This document shows positions 55,884 through 63,609 of a DNA stretch of 64,000 nucleotides, one piece after another; position 1 is the stretch's first letter; every line of letters starts with the position of its first letter. The position numbers were made by a program, and so were the translations under genes. The notes under the pieces were generated by a model that ran no database searches, was not told where the DNA came from, and saw nothing but the letters and a program-made list of their open reading frames with translations. Source of the stretch: Terriglobia bacterium (GTDB taxonomy: Bacteria; Acidobacteriota; Terriglobia; Terriglobales; Acidobacteriaceae). The stretch spans positions 1 to 64,000 of the forward strand of contig JAVUPY010000029.1 in assembly GCA_032252755.1 (NCBI GenBank). The letters are read 5' to 3'.

Positions 55884-57050
55884 ATGCCAAAAACACAACA
55901 AGCTACCGCCATGGATCTGAAGGAACAAATCGCCAATTTCAAGAAATGGCTCGAGAGTCACGGCGGTGATTCCGGCGAATGGCAGGAGGGAAGAAAGGAA
56001 CGACTAGCCTGGTATCGCGAACATCTGACACAACCTCGGATAGAAAAGCTCACCGAAGCGGAGTTTGCAACTCTCATCAAAAGTCTTTGGGCCGTAAATA
56101 TTTGGCACAACAAGGACTATAAGGTCGAAAAACTCATCTCTGATAACGGTCTCGACAAGATTAGGGTCGCGTTGAAGGACCTTCTGTTTGGAGCCTCTCC
56201 TATTCAGGATCGATGGGATGCTTTCAGGGGAAAGATCAAGGGTCTCGGGCCTTCCTCGTTAAGTGAGATCCTGACATTCTTCGACCCTCAACAGTACTCG
56301 CTCGTAAATTTGAAGCCATACGAGGTTCTTCCGCGAATTGGATACTCACTAGATTCTGTGTCCGATGGGAAGAGCTATCAGCAGGCTACCGACGAAATTG
56401 GGAAAGTGAAAACTCTACTGGTTGAGAATGGTCTGAAGGATGCCGACTTCCTGATCGCAGATTTCTTCATCGCGTACCTTTTCTATCAGGTGTTTCATCT
56501 TGAGGGCAAGCGAAGCACCGAACCTGTCGTCGCGCCTGCGCCGAAGGCGAGTGAAACGCCGGAATCTAATAGCGACAACATCTCGATTGCATCTCACGAG
56601 TCAGCCGAGGCGATCCTTTTGATGCTCGGCAACCTACTCGGGTATGACACGTACACACCCGATGCTAGCCGGACGTATGACGGGCAGAAGCTCGGGCAAA
56701 TCGCTACTCTCGACGATCTGCCCGCATTCTCAAGCGAAAAGGTCATGGATTCCGTTCGGAACATCGACGTTGTCTGGCTTAAGGATGAATGGCCGGAATA
56801 CTTCTTTGAAGTGGAGCACACGACCGGAGTTACGTCGGGGCTACTTCGCATCTATCAGGCGCATAAGCTGAGCACCAAGTTTTTTATCATCGGTCCAGCC
56901 GATGTTCTGAAGAAATATGAGAAGGAGGTTCAGAAATCGCCTTTCGCGTCTATCCAGCACAAGTACCGCTTTCGCTCGTATGACGAACTAAGGCAGATGT
57001 ACCTGTTGACTTCACGTTATCGGAAGATGTCTGACGAATTTCTCGGCTAG
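55884..57050 (+). CDS. Two-domain protein with C-terminal nuclease-like motif
   Basis: 388 residues. The N-terminal half (about 1-210) is helical: LKEQIANFKKWLESHGGDSG, LWAVNIWHNKDYKVEKLI, FRGKIKGLGPSSLSEILTFF; the GLGPSS motif resembles a helix-hairpin-helix DNA-binding turn. A disordered linker follows, then a PD-(D/E)XK-like domain: NIDVVWLKDEWPEYFFEVEH then TTGVTSGLLRIYQ (about 290-320), where the lysine is replaced by His. AAGGA precedes the ATG. It is 12 bp after the previous gene. Confidence 0.65.
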   Translation: MPKTQQATAMDLKEQIANFKKWLESHGGDSGEWQEGRKERLAWYREHLTQPRIEKLTEAEFATLIKSLWAVNIWHNKDYKVEKLISDNGLDKIRVALKDLLFGASPIQDRWDAFRGKIKGLGPSSLSEILTFFDPQQYSLVNLKPYEVLPRIGYSLDSVSDGKSYQQATDEIGKVKTLLVENGLKDADFLIADFFIAYLFYQVFHLEGKRSTEPVVAPAPKASETPESNSDNISIASHESAEAILLMLGNLLGYDTYTPDASRTYDGQKLGQIATLDDLPAFSSEKVMDSVRNIDVVWLKDEWPEYFFEVEHTTGVTSGLLRIYQAHKLSTKFFIIGPADVLKKYEKEVQKSPFASIQHKYRFRSYDELRQMYLLTSRYRKMSDEFLG

Positions 57051-57071
57051 GTCCCTGACTACATTCTTCAT

Positions 57072-57611
57072 ATGACCAAAGAGGAACGGTACGTCGTAAA
57101 TCCACTGGTTCGCTGGCTCAAGTGCCAGAAGGCAACGTGGCAAGTGTATAAGCCGTCGTATGGTACCTCGGCAACCGGCTGGGACATCGAAGCCAGGCGG
57201 AAGAATCAGGACTTACTCATTGAGGCCAAATACATTGATGGCGCATTTCTCGCCTCGTTCACCGGATTGGTCACTGCATCATTGGCAAACCGGCGGCAGC
57301 ACTTCATGATCCAGAAGTACCGGAGCTGGTGCCACCATGTGTGCTGGGCAATCGGCAGCGACCGACCACAGAATGACATCTTTCAAATCCTGTTTGACTA
57401 CATAGCGCGAAACCCAAAGTTCTGGAAACACTACGCTGAAGACGTTCGGATGAAGTACGTATTCTTCGTGCGAAGTGGGAGAGTTAGCAGGATTCCTTTC
57501 TCGCTCGTTCTGCACCTTGCGGAGCGCTACGCGCCTGAGGCCTCAAACAAAACACTTTTGGAACGGCGCAAAGTCGCTGGACACTTGATTCGCAACTTTC
57601 GCTTTTCCTGA
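57072..57611 (+). CDS. Small PD-(D/E)XK nuclease-like protein
   Basis: 179 residues. Core motif GTSATGWDIEARRKNQDLLI then EAKY (Asp about 38, Glu about 50, Lys about 52), the standard D...ExK metal site of this nuclease superfamily. The remainder is helical and basic. No other domain. It lies 21 bp after the preceding gene, without an obvious Shine-Dalgarno. Likely a DNA or RNA nuclease of the cluster. Confidence 0.7.
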   Translation: MTKEERYVVNPLVRWLKCQKATWQVYKPSYGTSATGWDIEARRKNQDLLIEAKYIDGAFLASFTGLVTASLANRRQHFMIQKYRSWCHHVCWAIGSDRPQNDIFQILFDYIARNPKFWKHYAEDVRMKYVFFVRSGRVSRIPFSLVLHLAERYAPEASNKTLLERRKVAGHLIRNFRFS

Positions 57612-57622
57612 CCTACCTGCGT

Positions 57623-58126
57623 ATGGATAAATCCGACTACATCCGACTCCGCGACCGGTTCACTCCCGAGAATCCAACTGTGATCTTCATTCTCGAATCC
57701 CCGCCCGCATCGGGATTGTATTTCTACAACCCCGATGGCAAGACGACGGAGCCGCTATTCAAAGCAATGATGAAAGATGTTCTCGGGAAATTCCCAAGCA
57801 CGAAAGAGGAGGGTCTGCAGGACTTCGCAGCCAAAGGCTACCTCATCATCGACGCGACCTACACACCGGTGAACAACCTCGGCGACCCCGAAGCCGACGC
57901 GATCATCGTCCGCGACTTCCTTCAGCTCCTGGAAGAGTTGCGCGCACACGCGCAACCCAGCACGAAGATAGTTCTCGTCAAAACTAACATCTGCAGACTG
58001 CTCGAAAAACGATTGGATGAAGAAGGTTTCAGGGTCCTCAACGGGGGCGTCACCATCCCGTTTCCCAGCACCGGCCAACAATCGAAGTTCAGAGAAAAGA
58101 TCCAGAGAGTGCTCTGGGATACCTGA
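57623..58126 (+). CDS. 'ESPP' protein, unknown, possibly uracil-DNA-glycosylase-like fold
   Basis: 167 residues. N-terminal core NPTVIFILESPPASGLYFYN, a middle acidic/aliphatic strand KGYLIIDATYTPVNNLGDPE, and KIVLVKTNICRLLEKRLDEE near the end. The alternation of hydrophobic strands with helices and the early ESPP turn recall UDG-superfamily proteins, but the usual catalytic motifs are not clear, so function is open. 11 bp after the nuclease gene and 75 bp before the tRNA-like gene. Confidence 0.5.
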   Translation: MDKSDYIRLRDRFTPENPTVIFILESPPASGLYFYNPDGKTTEPLFKAMMKDVLGKFPSTKEEGLQDFAAKGYLIIDATYTPVNNLGDPEADAIIVRDFLQLLEELRAHAQPSTKIVLVKTNICRLLEKRLDEEGFRVLNGGVTIPFPSTGQQSKFREKIQRVLWDT

Positions 58127-58200
58127 TCCTCACGTACGACCTTTCGTGATGACTTTCGTCATCTTCCGCGGGATAGCAGGAGAAGATTACTATCATCAAC

Positions 58201-58310
58201 GGCGGTATGGCGGAATTGGCAGACGCGACGGCTTCTGGAGCAATCGAGTGTCTCGGTTTCTCCACAAGCCGTTGCCTTCGGGCGTGAGGGTTCGATCCCC
58301 TCTACCGCTA
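58201..58310 (+). tRNA. tRNA-Leu-like gene with 45-nt hairpin in place of the anticodon arm
   Basis: Acceptor GGCGGTA (58201-58207) pairs with TACCGCT (58303-58309; first pair G.U). The D arm GCG..CGC has GGAATTGGCAGACGC as in tRNA-Leu, the variable arm is TGCC-TTCG-GGCG, and the T arm is GAGGG-TTCGATC-CCCTC. The anticodon stem ACGGC/GCCGT is present, but 35 nt instead of 7 separate its strands. That insert folds on: ACGGCTT/AAGCCGT, a C/C mismatch, TGGAG/CTCCA, a C/T mismatch, AATCGAG/CTCGGTT, loop TGT. No ordinary anticodon is displayed. CCA is not encoded. TACTAT (58188) is a possible -10. Whether an intron is removed is unknown. Confidence 0.7.
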
Positions 58311-58466
58311 CAAAACGTATCAATCCCGCGCACGTCCTCGGTCCGGACTGCCGGAATCTCGGCAGCGCCCAAGAAATCGACCACCAGCGTCCCCCGCAAG
58401 GAACGCCCCCCAAAACCATATTCCCAAACGAAAACCCGCAAAATCCGCGACCCAATCCTCATGACA

Positions 58467-58502
58467 AATTCGAGACCTGGCACACCCGCCAGGTCTCGAA
58501 TT
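58467..58502. repeat. Perfect 15-bp hairpin downstream of the tRNA-like gene
   Basis: AATTCGAGACCTGGC and GCCAGGTCTCGAATT flank a 6-nt loop. No T-tract follows on either strand. The sequence between it and the tRNA-like gene (58311-58466) has no supported gene; the hairpin could mark the end of a non-coding transcript or a small dispersed element. Confidence 0.5.
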
Positions 58503-58645
58503 CTGCCTCTTCAAAAATCCTAGGATTGTAAGCTTTCCAGCAAAACTCATTTTTCCGGAGTGTGCGCTCGGTTAGGGCAATTCACCTGCCAACTATTTAT
58601 TTTTATTTTTGCTTTCTCCAGGTGCCTCGCCACGGAATAATAAGT

Positions 58646-59185
58646 ATGAGAGAAAAGATCCATAGAACGCTCGGCTTGCTAGTCTCCTCACTATTTCATG
58701 TTCCACCAAACTTTCACGTTATCTCTGCGCCGGAATGCGGGGGTAGTCACAGGCTCCAGCTGTTCACTACGCCCTACAAGTCGCGATCTACTAGTTACTG
58801 CTGGCCAGACTTGGCCATTTCGCAAGGTGGAGAAATTCGCCTCATCCTTGAAATAGAGGAAGCGGCGGTAACTCCCGCCAAGATCGGGAGCAAACTGTTA
58901 CCAGTGTCGCCATCCAGATACCTGTGCTGCGAAGGGACCGACCAGAATCAGTTCCCAATCAGCTCCGGGATAACACTCATTCAGGTGGTCAATATAGCTT
59001 CATTGAAACCCGCGACACGAAAGATGGTTCAATACGAAAATCTGGAAGCGGATATTCGACGGCTCTTGCCCATTGGCTGTGTCGCTCAATATTTCCTATT
59101 CCCTATTCTCGCGGCTAATGCTCTGCCAGTTGAAACGGAGAAGTACAACAATTTACTAAATGCGATCGATCGCATATTGGTTTGA
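58646..59185 (+). CDS. Nuclease-like protein with PD...ExE motif
   Basis: About 179 residues from ATG 58646 (MREKIHRTLGLLVSSLF). Central block YCWPDLAISQGGEIRLILEI then EEAAVTPAKIGSKLLP resembles PD-(D/E)XK enzymes, with Asp in PDLA and an EIE in the metal position. A helical end follows. No Shine-Dalgarno is clear, and codon use and AT content differ from the chromosome, as in other island genes. Followed by a good terminator. Confidence 0.55.
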   Translation: MREKIHRTLGLLVSSLFHVPPNFHVISAPECGGSHRLQLFTTPYKSRSTSYCWPDLAISQGGEIRLILEIEEAAVTPAKIGSKLLPVSPSRYLCCEGTDQNQFPISSGITLIQVVNIASLKPATRKMVQYENLEADIRRLLPIGCVAQYFLFPILAANALPVETEKYNNLLNAIDRILV

Positions 59186-59208
59186 GGGAAGGAGCTCAGG
59201 ACCCAAAG

Positions 59209-59233
59209 AAGCCGCCCAAAGAGCGGCTTTTCT
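59209..59233 (+). terminator. Intrinsic terminator after the PD...ExE gene
   Basis: Stem AAGCCGC / GCGGCTT with a 7-nt loop, followed by TTCT. It lies 23 bp past the stop codon. Confidence 0.8.
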
Positions 59234-59338
59234 GCTATCGAAATGAGTCGTAGGATTGTAACCTTTCTACATCTACACATCTCAATCCGAATTGCGGTTT
59301 AAGTCTACAATCAAACTTGTGGAAATTTCTCCGCTGGA

Positions 59339-60313
59339 TCAACCTGACATCGACAGCCCTGGATATGCCTTAGCAAGTTCGTCGATAGACGAGGAAATTG
59401 TCGTGCGCTGATCGGACAACGAAGTCCTGCAATTCTTAACGAGGGCTTCTTCTTCTTGGCTGAGTTTCAAATTAAGGAACGAAGCGGTGTTCCCAAAAAA
59501 CACATAAGGTATCAGTTGCAGATACGACCAAAACCCAGCGACGTCAGTCGAACTGAATAATCCGTAATTTGATACAAAAGTGGCCTGGTTATGGATCCCG
59601 TGCTCCTTAATGAATTGGATGAGGAAGGGGTTATAACAAGTTTCAACGTCGGTAGCGTGCGTGGCCGCACAAGCTGCCCGATAAATCGTCACATAGAGCT
59701 TTCCTACCCCGAAGTCGCTGGCGAGTTTTTCGAGTGTTTTGCCAGTCCAGGCCCTATTTCCCCCTAATTGTTTTGACTCTTCTGCTAGTACATTGGCTAC
59801 GTGTGCGATTCTCTTATCACCGAGAGCGACCATACGGTTCGTCCAAGTGGCATCCTCTTTTTTGTAGAATGCGCGGTAGCTCTTGACTCGTGTCTCAGTA
59901 TCTTTTTCAAGAATGTGCGCCTGATACAAATAGGTTTCAAAGAAAGTTCGCACTTGGCCGATGGCGGGCCCCACAGAACCAGCTTCAATTAACGCTCGGA
60001 TTGCGAAGAGTTGGTCTATACCTTTCGCATGAAAACCCAAAACCACACCTCTGGGATCCCATGGGTCCACTTCCTGCTTATCCATAGAAGCCATGCCGTC
60101 GTGGAAGATTTTGATTCCGAATCTGAGAGGCATTACGGCAGCCTCGGAGCACCACTTTAGAACGGCCTTCGTCTCAGGCGCGAGAGTTCCGTATATCCTC
60201 TTTTCCAGTTCGAAAGGGGATTTCAACATCACCCGCTCGACTGGAGAACCGTGACAGCGCTTGTATTTCAATCCACTTCCGCATGGGCACTTTTGATTCG
60301 GACCGATCTTCAT
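59339..60313 (-). CDS. SEC-C motif plus DUF5677 protein
   Basis: 324 residues. An N-terminal zinc-binding SEC-C motif, GPNQKCPCGSGLKYKRCHG (CxC...CH), is followed by a helical DUF5677-like domain with AIRALIEAGSVGPAIGQVRT, FFETYLYQAHIL and AATHATDVE. DUF5677 proteins are uncharacterised and frequent in islands; relation to HEPN-type or abortive-infection proteins is possible but unproven. ATG 60313 is preferred to GTG 60322, as GAGGTGA lies 6 nt upstream. Confidence 0.75.
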   Translation of the reverse strand: MKIGPNQKCPCGSGLKYKRCHGSPVERVMLKSPFELEKRIYGTLAPETKAVLKWCSEAAVMPLRFGIKIFHDGMASMDKQEVDPWDPRGVVLGFHAKGIDQLFAIRALIEAGSVGPAIGQVRTFFETYLYQAHILEKDTETRVKSYRAFYKKEDATWTNRMVALGDKRIAHVANVLAEESKQLGGNRAWTGKTLEKLASDFGVGKLYVTIYRAACAATHATDVETCYNPFLIQFIKEHGIHNQATFVSNYGLFSSTDVAGFWSYLQLIPYVFFGNTASFLNLKLSQEEEALVKNCRTSLSDQRTTISSSIDELAKAYPGLSMSG

Positions 60314-60486
60314 GGCAGTCACCTCGCTATGGAAACTCTCAAGGGACCATCAAAATAAATCACCGTTGCCGGGGGGCCTGTCTGTGCGTCGTAGAGATCA
60401 TCTTACACAAAGGCCACTTTCCAGCAGTCTTGGTTTTCGTTGCCCAGATGTGCCAGGGGGCCAATTCAGCAAAAGGGTAGAAAGAA

Positions 60487-60918
60487 GTGAATCCTAGAAC
60501 TTCTTGCGCCTGGCAGAGCAGCTGGGATAATTACGCTGTGATCAATAAGAGGATAGCCGTCGAGATCGCCATCGCCGCCGCGAAGAACTGCATTCACGTC
60601 TTCGAAGAGAAATATCCTACCGACGATCGGCCGCTCAAAGCACTAGAAGCGGCAGAAACATGGCTCGCCGATCCGACGAATGCAAACCACCAAGAAATTG
60701 AAATGATCGAGGTCAGAGTGTGGCGATCGAGGGACTGGGAGGGGAGGGCGCGATCCGCCGCCGAAGCCTGCGCCAGCGCCGCTAGGGCGCTCCGCCATCC
60801 GCAGACTTCGGCCATGGACGCGATTTGCTGCGAGAGCTGTGCCAACGGAATCGAATTCAACGAAGACTACGGAAGATGCTTTCTCTGGCACCTCATCAGA
60901 AGTTCCAACCGCACCTGA
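60487..60918 (+). CDS. Imm5-like putative immunity protein
   Basis: 143 residues from a GTG start. The sequence VFEEKYPTDDRPLKALEAAE, TWLADP, then RARSAAEACASAARALRHPQ matches the repeat-like helical pattern of Imm5-family immunity proteins. No toxin is seen beside it. Purine-rich GGTAGAAAGAA precedes the start. Cytoplasmic, by absence of a signal. Confidence 0.55.
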   Translation: MNPRTSCAWQSSWDNYAVINKRIAVEIAIAAAKNCIHVFEEKYPTDDRPLKALEAAETWLADPTNANHQEIEMIEVRVWRSRDWEGRARSAAEACASAARALRHPQTSAMDAICCESCANGIEFNEDYGRCFLWHLIRSSNRT

Positions 60919-61072
60919 CGCAAGGTTTGCCATCATTCAAAGACAGCCTTAATCCATGCTTCACGTAGTCACAGTTATCCTTATGATCATGAGCATTTAA
61001 TGATCACTATGCGGCCCAGGATTCCAATCGAAAATCAATGCCACCCAGTTCTTGAGTTACTCCGAGCAGCGC

Positions 61073-61100
61073 GCCGCCCGTCCGGGCGGCTTTTCTTTAT
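61073..61100 (+). terminator. Intrinsic terminator upstream of the XRE gene
   Basis: Stem GCCGCCCG / CGGGCGGC with a 2-nt loop as written (4 nt if the top pair opens), followed by TTTTCTTTAT. It separates the Imm5-like gene from the mobile-element module. Confidence 0.85.
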
Positions 61101-61200
61101 TTTGCGTTTATCTACTCGCAACCCATTCTTCATTTCGCACTCCACCGAAGTTTTTGGCTCTGCATTTGTCTCGTCCGACGTTCTAAGCTGAACGTGGAGC

Positions 61201-61527
61201 ATGAAACAAACACCCGCCCAACAACAACTCAACGGTTTGTGGATCGCCAGGAAGAGAGCGGGCCTGGAACAAAAGGTCGTGGCGCGGCTGCTTGAACAGA
61301 AGAGCACGTCGCAGGTCTCTGAGTACGAGCGCGGCAGACTTCTGCCAAATCTCCGGACGGCATTGAAACTTGCCGTGATTTACAAGACTCCGGTCTGTGA
61401 GCTCTATCGAGAGCTCTACGACCGGGCGAAAGATGATGTCAATCGCGCAGGGTACAGGGTGCAAATTCCCAATACTCGCCCTAATCCATTCTATGTCTAC
61501 TCGCAGCGTGCGCATTTTGGCGATTGA
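61201..61527 (+). CDS. XRE-family helix-turn-helix regulator
   Basis: 108 residues. HTH_3 domain at the N-terminus: LNGLWIARKRAGLEQKVVAR, LLEQKSTSQVSEYERGRLLP, NLRTALKLAVIY. A short C-terminal extension has no recognised domain. Probably the repressor of the element. Its last 35 bp overlap the start of the RuvC-like gene in another frame. Confidence 0.88.
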   Translation: MKQTPAQQQLNGLWIARKRAGLEQKVVARLLEQKSTSQVSEYERGRLLPNLRTALKLAVIYKTPVCELYRELYDRAKDDVNRAGYRVQIPNTRPNPFYVYSQRAHFGD

Positions 61528-61993
61528 TCCCGGCCTGCAATACCTGGGAGTTGCGATCCTCGAAGGTGAAGAACTCTTGTGGTATGGCGTGAAGACGTTC
61601 CCGAAGGTCACATGCCCGCTCGACCTCTGCTGCCAAGTCCGCCGATTTCTCACAAACCTCGCCGCAACCTACTCACCCTCAGTCGTCGCAATCGAATCGC
61701 CGTTCTATCCCCAGGCGGTCGGAAACGAGGAACTGAACAAGCTAACCGCAGCGCTCATTAGTTGGGCAAAGTGGAAAGGACTGAAAGTCGTCACCTCCAC
61801 CCCGCCTGAGGTGAAGGCGTTCTTCTGCCGGGATCAGAAGACAAAACAATCGTTGGCCGAAGCGATGATCTCGCGCTATCCATTCCTTGCGCGCTACTTG
61901 AGTCCGCTGCCGTGGAGACGTCGCTATTGGTTCTACGTCTTCGACGCGGTCGGTCTCGGCCTCATGTGTGTCCGCAAAATGGCTCGTTCTTAG
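61493..61993 (+). CDS. RuvC-like nuclease
   Basis: 166 residues from ATG 61493. RNase H-fold motifs of the RuvC family: ILAIDPGLQYLGVAILEG (Asp in DPG), VVAIESPFYP (Glu), a lysine-rich helix near TKQSLAEAMI, and FDAVGLGLMC with the late Asp. A Holliday-junction or branched-DNA resolvase role is plausible. Shorter and more diverged than chromosomal RuvC. Overlaps the XRE gene, suggesting a shared transcript. Confidence 0.8.
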   Translation: MSTRSVRILAIDPGLQYLGVAILEGEELLWYGVKTFPKVTCPLDLCCQVRRFLTNLAATYSPSVVAIESPFYPQAVGNEELNKLTAALISWAKWKGLKVVTSTPPEVKAFFCRDQKTKQSLAEAMISRYPFLARYLSPLPWRRRYWFYVFDAVGLGLMCVRKMARS

Positions 61994-62124
61994 TTCTCTC
62001 CCCGAACGGATTCCTTCCCGTCCATATATAAGGAACGCACTATCACCGGAGTTCCGCGGGCATAAGGCATCCTGGAGGGTTCGGGGAGAGAGGTGATCGC
62101 GAGCCAACACTAACGCCCAGGAAC

Positions 62125-62361
62125 ATGCTCCCGAGATACCTCATCATCATTCGAGGAAATACGCTCTGCGGCATCACCGAAGAGGCCCTGCACTATACCT
62201 ATTTCCTGCTCGGCCGCGCCCTTGCCCAACATCGAATGGAGGGCAGAAATGGCGAGTACGAGGCCTTCGCCATCGGCGTCCTCGCCCTCCTACAGAAATA
62301 TCGTCACCTCTACACCACAATGCCCGAGGCCCCCGATCCGGAGCCCGGCCAGTCACTCTAA
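62125..62361 (+). CDS. Small hypothetical protein, 78 residues
   Basis: MLPRYLIIIRGNTLCGITEE followed by helical YFLLGRALAQHRMEGRNGEY and a Pro/Glu-rich end. No family recognised. It sits in line with the XRE, RuvC-like and Replic_Relax-like genes of the module, on the same strand. Confidence 0.5.
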   Translation: MLPRYLIIIRGNTLCGITEEALHYTYFLLGRALAQHRMEGRNGEYEAFAIGVLALLQKYRHLYTTMPEAPDPEPGQSL

Positions 62362-62387
62362 AGCTGGATTCGGGAGCGTTACACGGT

Positions 62388-62482
62388 TGGAACAGGGTGG
62401 GTCCGAGGCTTACAAATTGGCTTAACCACGCGACGCGAATTTGAATGGACGCAATTTCAGGTGTGTATTTCTGGAACAGGGT
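62388..62482. repeat. Two copies of TGGAACAGGGT, 84 bp apart
   Basis: Exact 11-bp matches at 62388-62398 and 62472-62482, upstream of the Replic_Relax-like gene. Could be protein-binding sites for replication or mobilisation, or chance. Confidence 0.25.
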
Positions 62483-62539
62483 ACCCGGTTTTTCCCCTTA
62501 TAACTCCCTCTTAACCGCCGTAACGAATACCCCCTCAAT

Positions 62540-63301
62540 ATGAGGCAACTGCGGAAAGCGCATTTCGACCTTTTCCGACTCCTGAACGAGCACTTTTTGT
62601 TCTTAACTCGAAAGCAAGTCGCGCTGATTCTGACCCTATCCGCCAATCCCACCATCAAGTGGCTGCTGTGGCTCGTATCGGAGCACTACTTGGAGCGCCG
62701 CTATCGGGCAAGTTCGTTCTCGGATTTCCAAACGCCGCTCTACTACCTGGGACCAAAGGCCTGGCGGATGCTGGGAAACCCGCCGGAGAGCTACAAGCCG
62801 TACCGTGCGGGCATCGAGCAGTGGTCAGGTGTGCAGCTGGAACATCAGCTCGCGGTGTACGACGTCATCCTGAAATTCCTCCTCGAGGCAGGGGTGAGGC
62901 GGATCGTCCAAAGCCAAGACAGGTTTTGGCACGAATCGCTTAGCTTCGAAGTGATCCCCGACGCGTGGATCGAGTACGCAGGCGGCCAAGCCTTCCTCGA
63001 AATCGACCGCGCTACCGAGAGCCGACAAGTGGTAATGCAGAAACTTGAGAAGTACATCAGGTTCAACGAATCGGGACTGCACAAGATCCTTCTCCCCGGC
63101 ACCACGTTCAGAGTCCTCTTCATTACGACAAGCGAGGAGTGGATCGAAGCTCTGGAGCAGCTGACGCGCTCGGACGACGTCTGGTTCGCAACAATGGAGG
63201 AATTCCTAAAGGAGCCGCTCGACCACCAACACTGGTTCGCCCTAAAGGGCTTCTATGCTCTACAGATTGCTCCAAAAGAAGAGGTGCAAGAGCTGCGGTA
63301 A
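62540..63301 (+). CDS. Replication-relaxation (Replic_Relax)-like protein
   Basis: 253 residues. N-terminal winged-helix-like region (LFRLLNEHFLFLTRKQVALI, then YLERRYRASS with a Y-rich turn) and a nuclease-fold domain with VIPDAWIEYAGGQAFLEIDR, TES, KLEKYIRF. The PDA...LEID pattern is that of replication-relaxation proteins carried by plasmids and integrative elements. Role in element transfer or copy control is inferred. The 3' end overlaps the next gene by 47 bp. Confidence 0.75.
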   Translation: MRQLRKAHFDLFRLLNEHFLFLTRKQVALILTLSANPTIKWLLWLVSEHYLERRYRASSFSDFQTPLYYLGPKAWRMLGNPPESYKPYRAGIEQWSGVQLEHQLAVYDVILKFLLEAGVRRIVQSQDRFWHESLSFEVIPDAWIEYAGGQAFLEIDRATESRQVVMQKLEKYIRFNESGLHKILLPGTTFRVLFITTSEEWIEALEQLTRSDDVWFATMEEFLKEPLDHQHWFALKGFYALQIAPKEEVQELR

Positions 63302-63602
63302 GGTTAGCCACAAAGACGTTCTCTTCTGCTGGCTGTGCGGGAGCTCATTCGATAACCGAATTTGCACATCGGGACACTTGAATCCATCCTGGGTGTGCCA
63401 CTGCCTCACCTGCGGCAAAGACCGCTCCTTGATGTCGCGACCGCATTCATCAACGGATCTCTCGTTCATTAAACATCCGGATAAACCCTTCACCTATGTT
63501 CCCGGACGACGGAAGATTGATCATATCTTCCCGTGGTTCGCGATCGGCTTGGGTGCTGCGATCCTCTGGTATTTGGCTTTCTTGATCACGAGCAAGGTGT
63601 AG
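63255..63602 (+). CDS. Zinc-ribbon membrane protein
   Basis: 115 residues. Paired CxxC motifs (CKSCGK, CWLCGS; later CHCLTCGK) form one or two zinc ribbons, and a single C-terminal membrane helix (IFPWFAIGLGAAILWYLAFL) anchors it. Translationally overlapping with the preceding gene. Function unknown, probably part of the element. Confidence 0.65.
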   Translation: MLYRLLQKKRCKSCGKVSHKDVLFCWLCGSSFDNRICTSGHLNPSWVCHCLTCGKDRSLMSRPHSSTDLSFIKHPDKPFTYVPGRRKIDHIFPWFAIGLGAAILWYLAFLITSKV

Positions 63603-63609
63603 ATTTGCT

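Noticed and set aside
58228-58272. Group I or archaeal-type intron in the tRNA-like gene
   Set aside because: 28 extra nt is far too short for a group I intron, and the helix has only 1x1 mismatches, not a bulge-helix-bulge. Possible excision points give anticodons that do not fit Leu.
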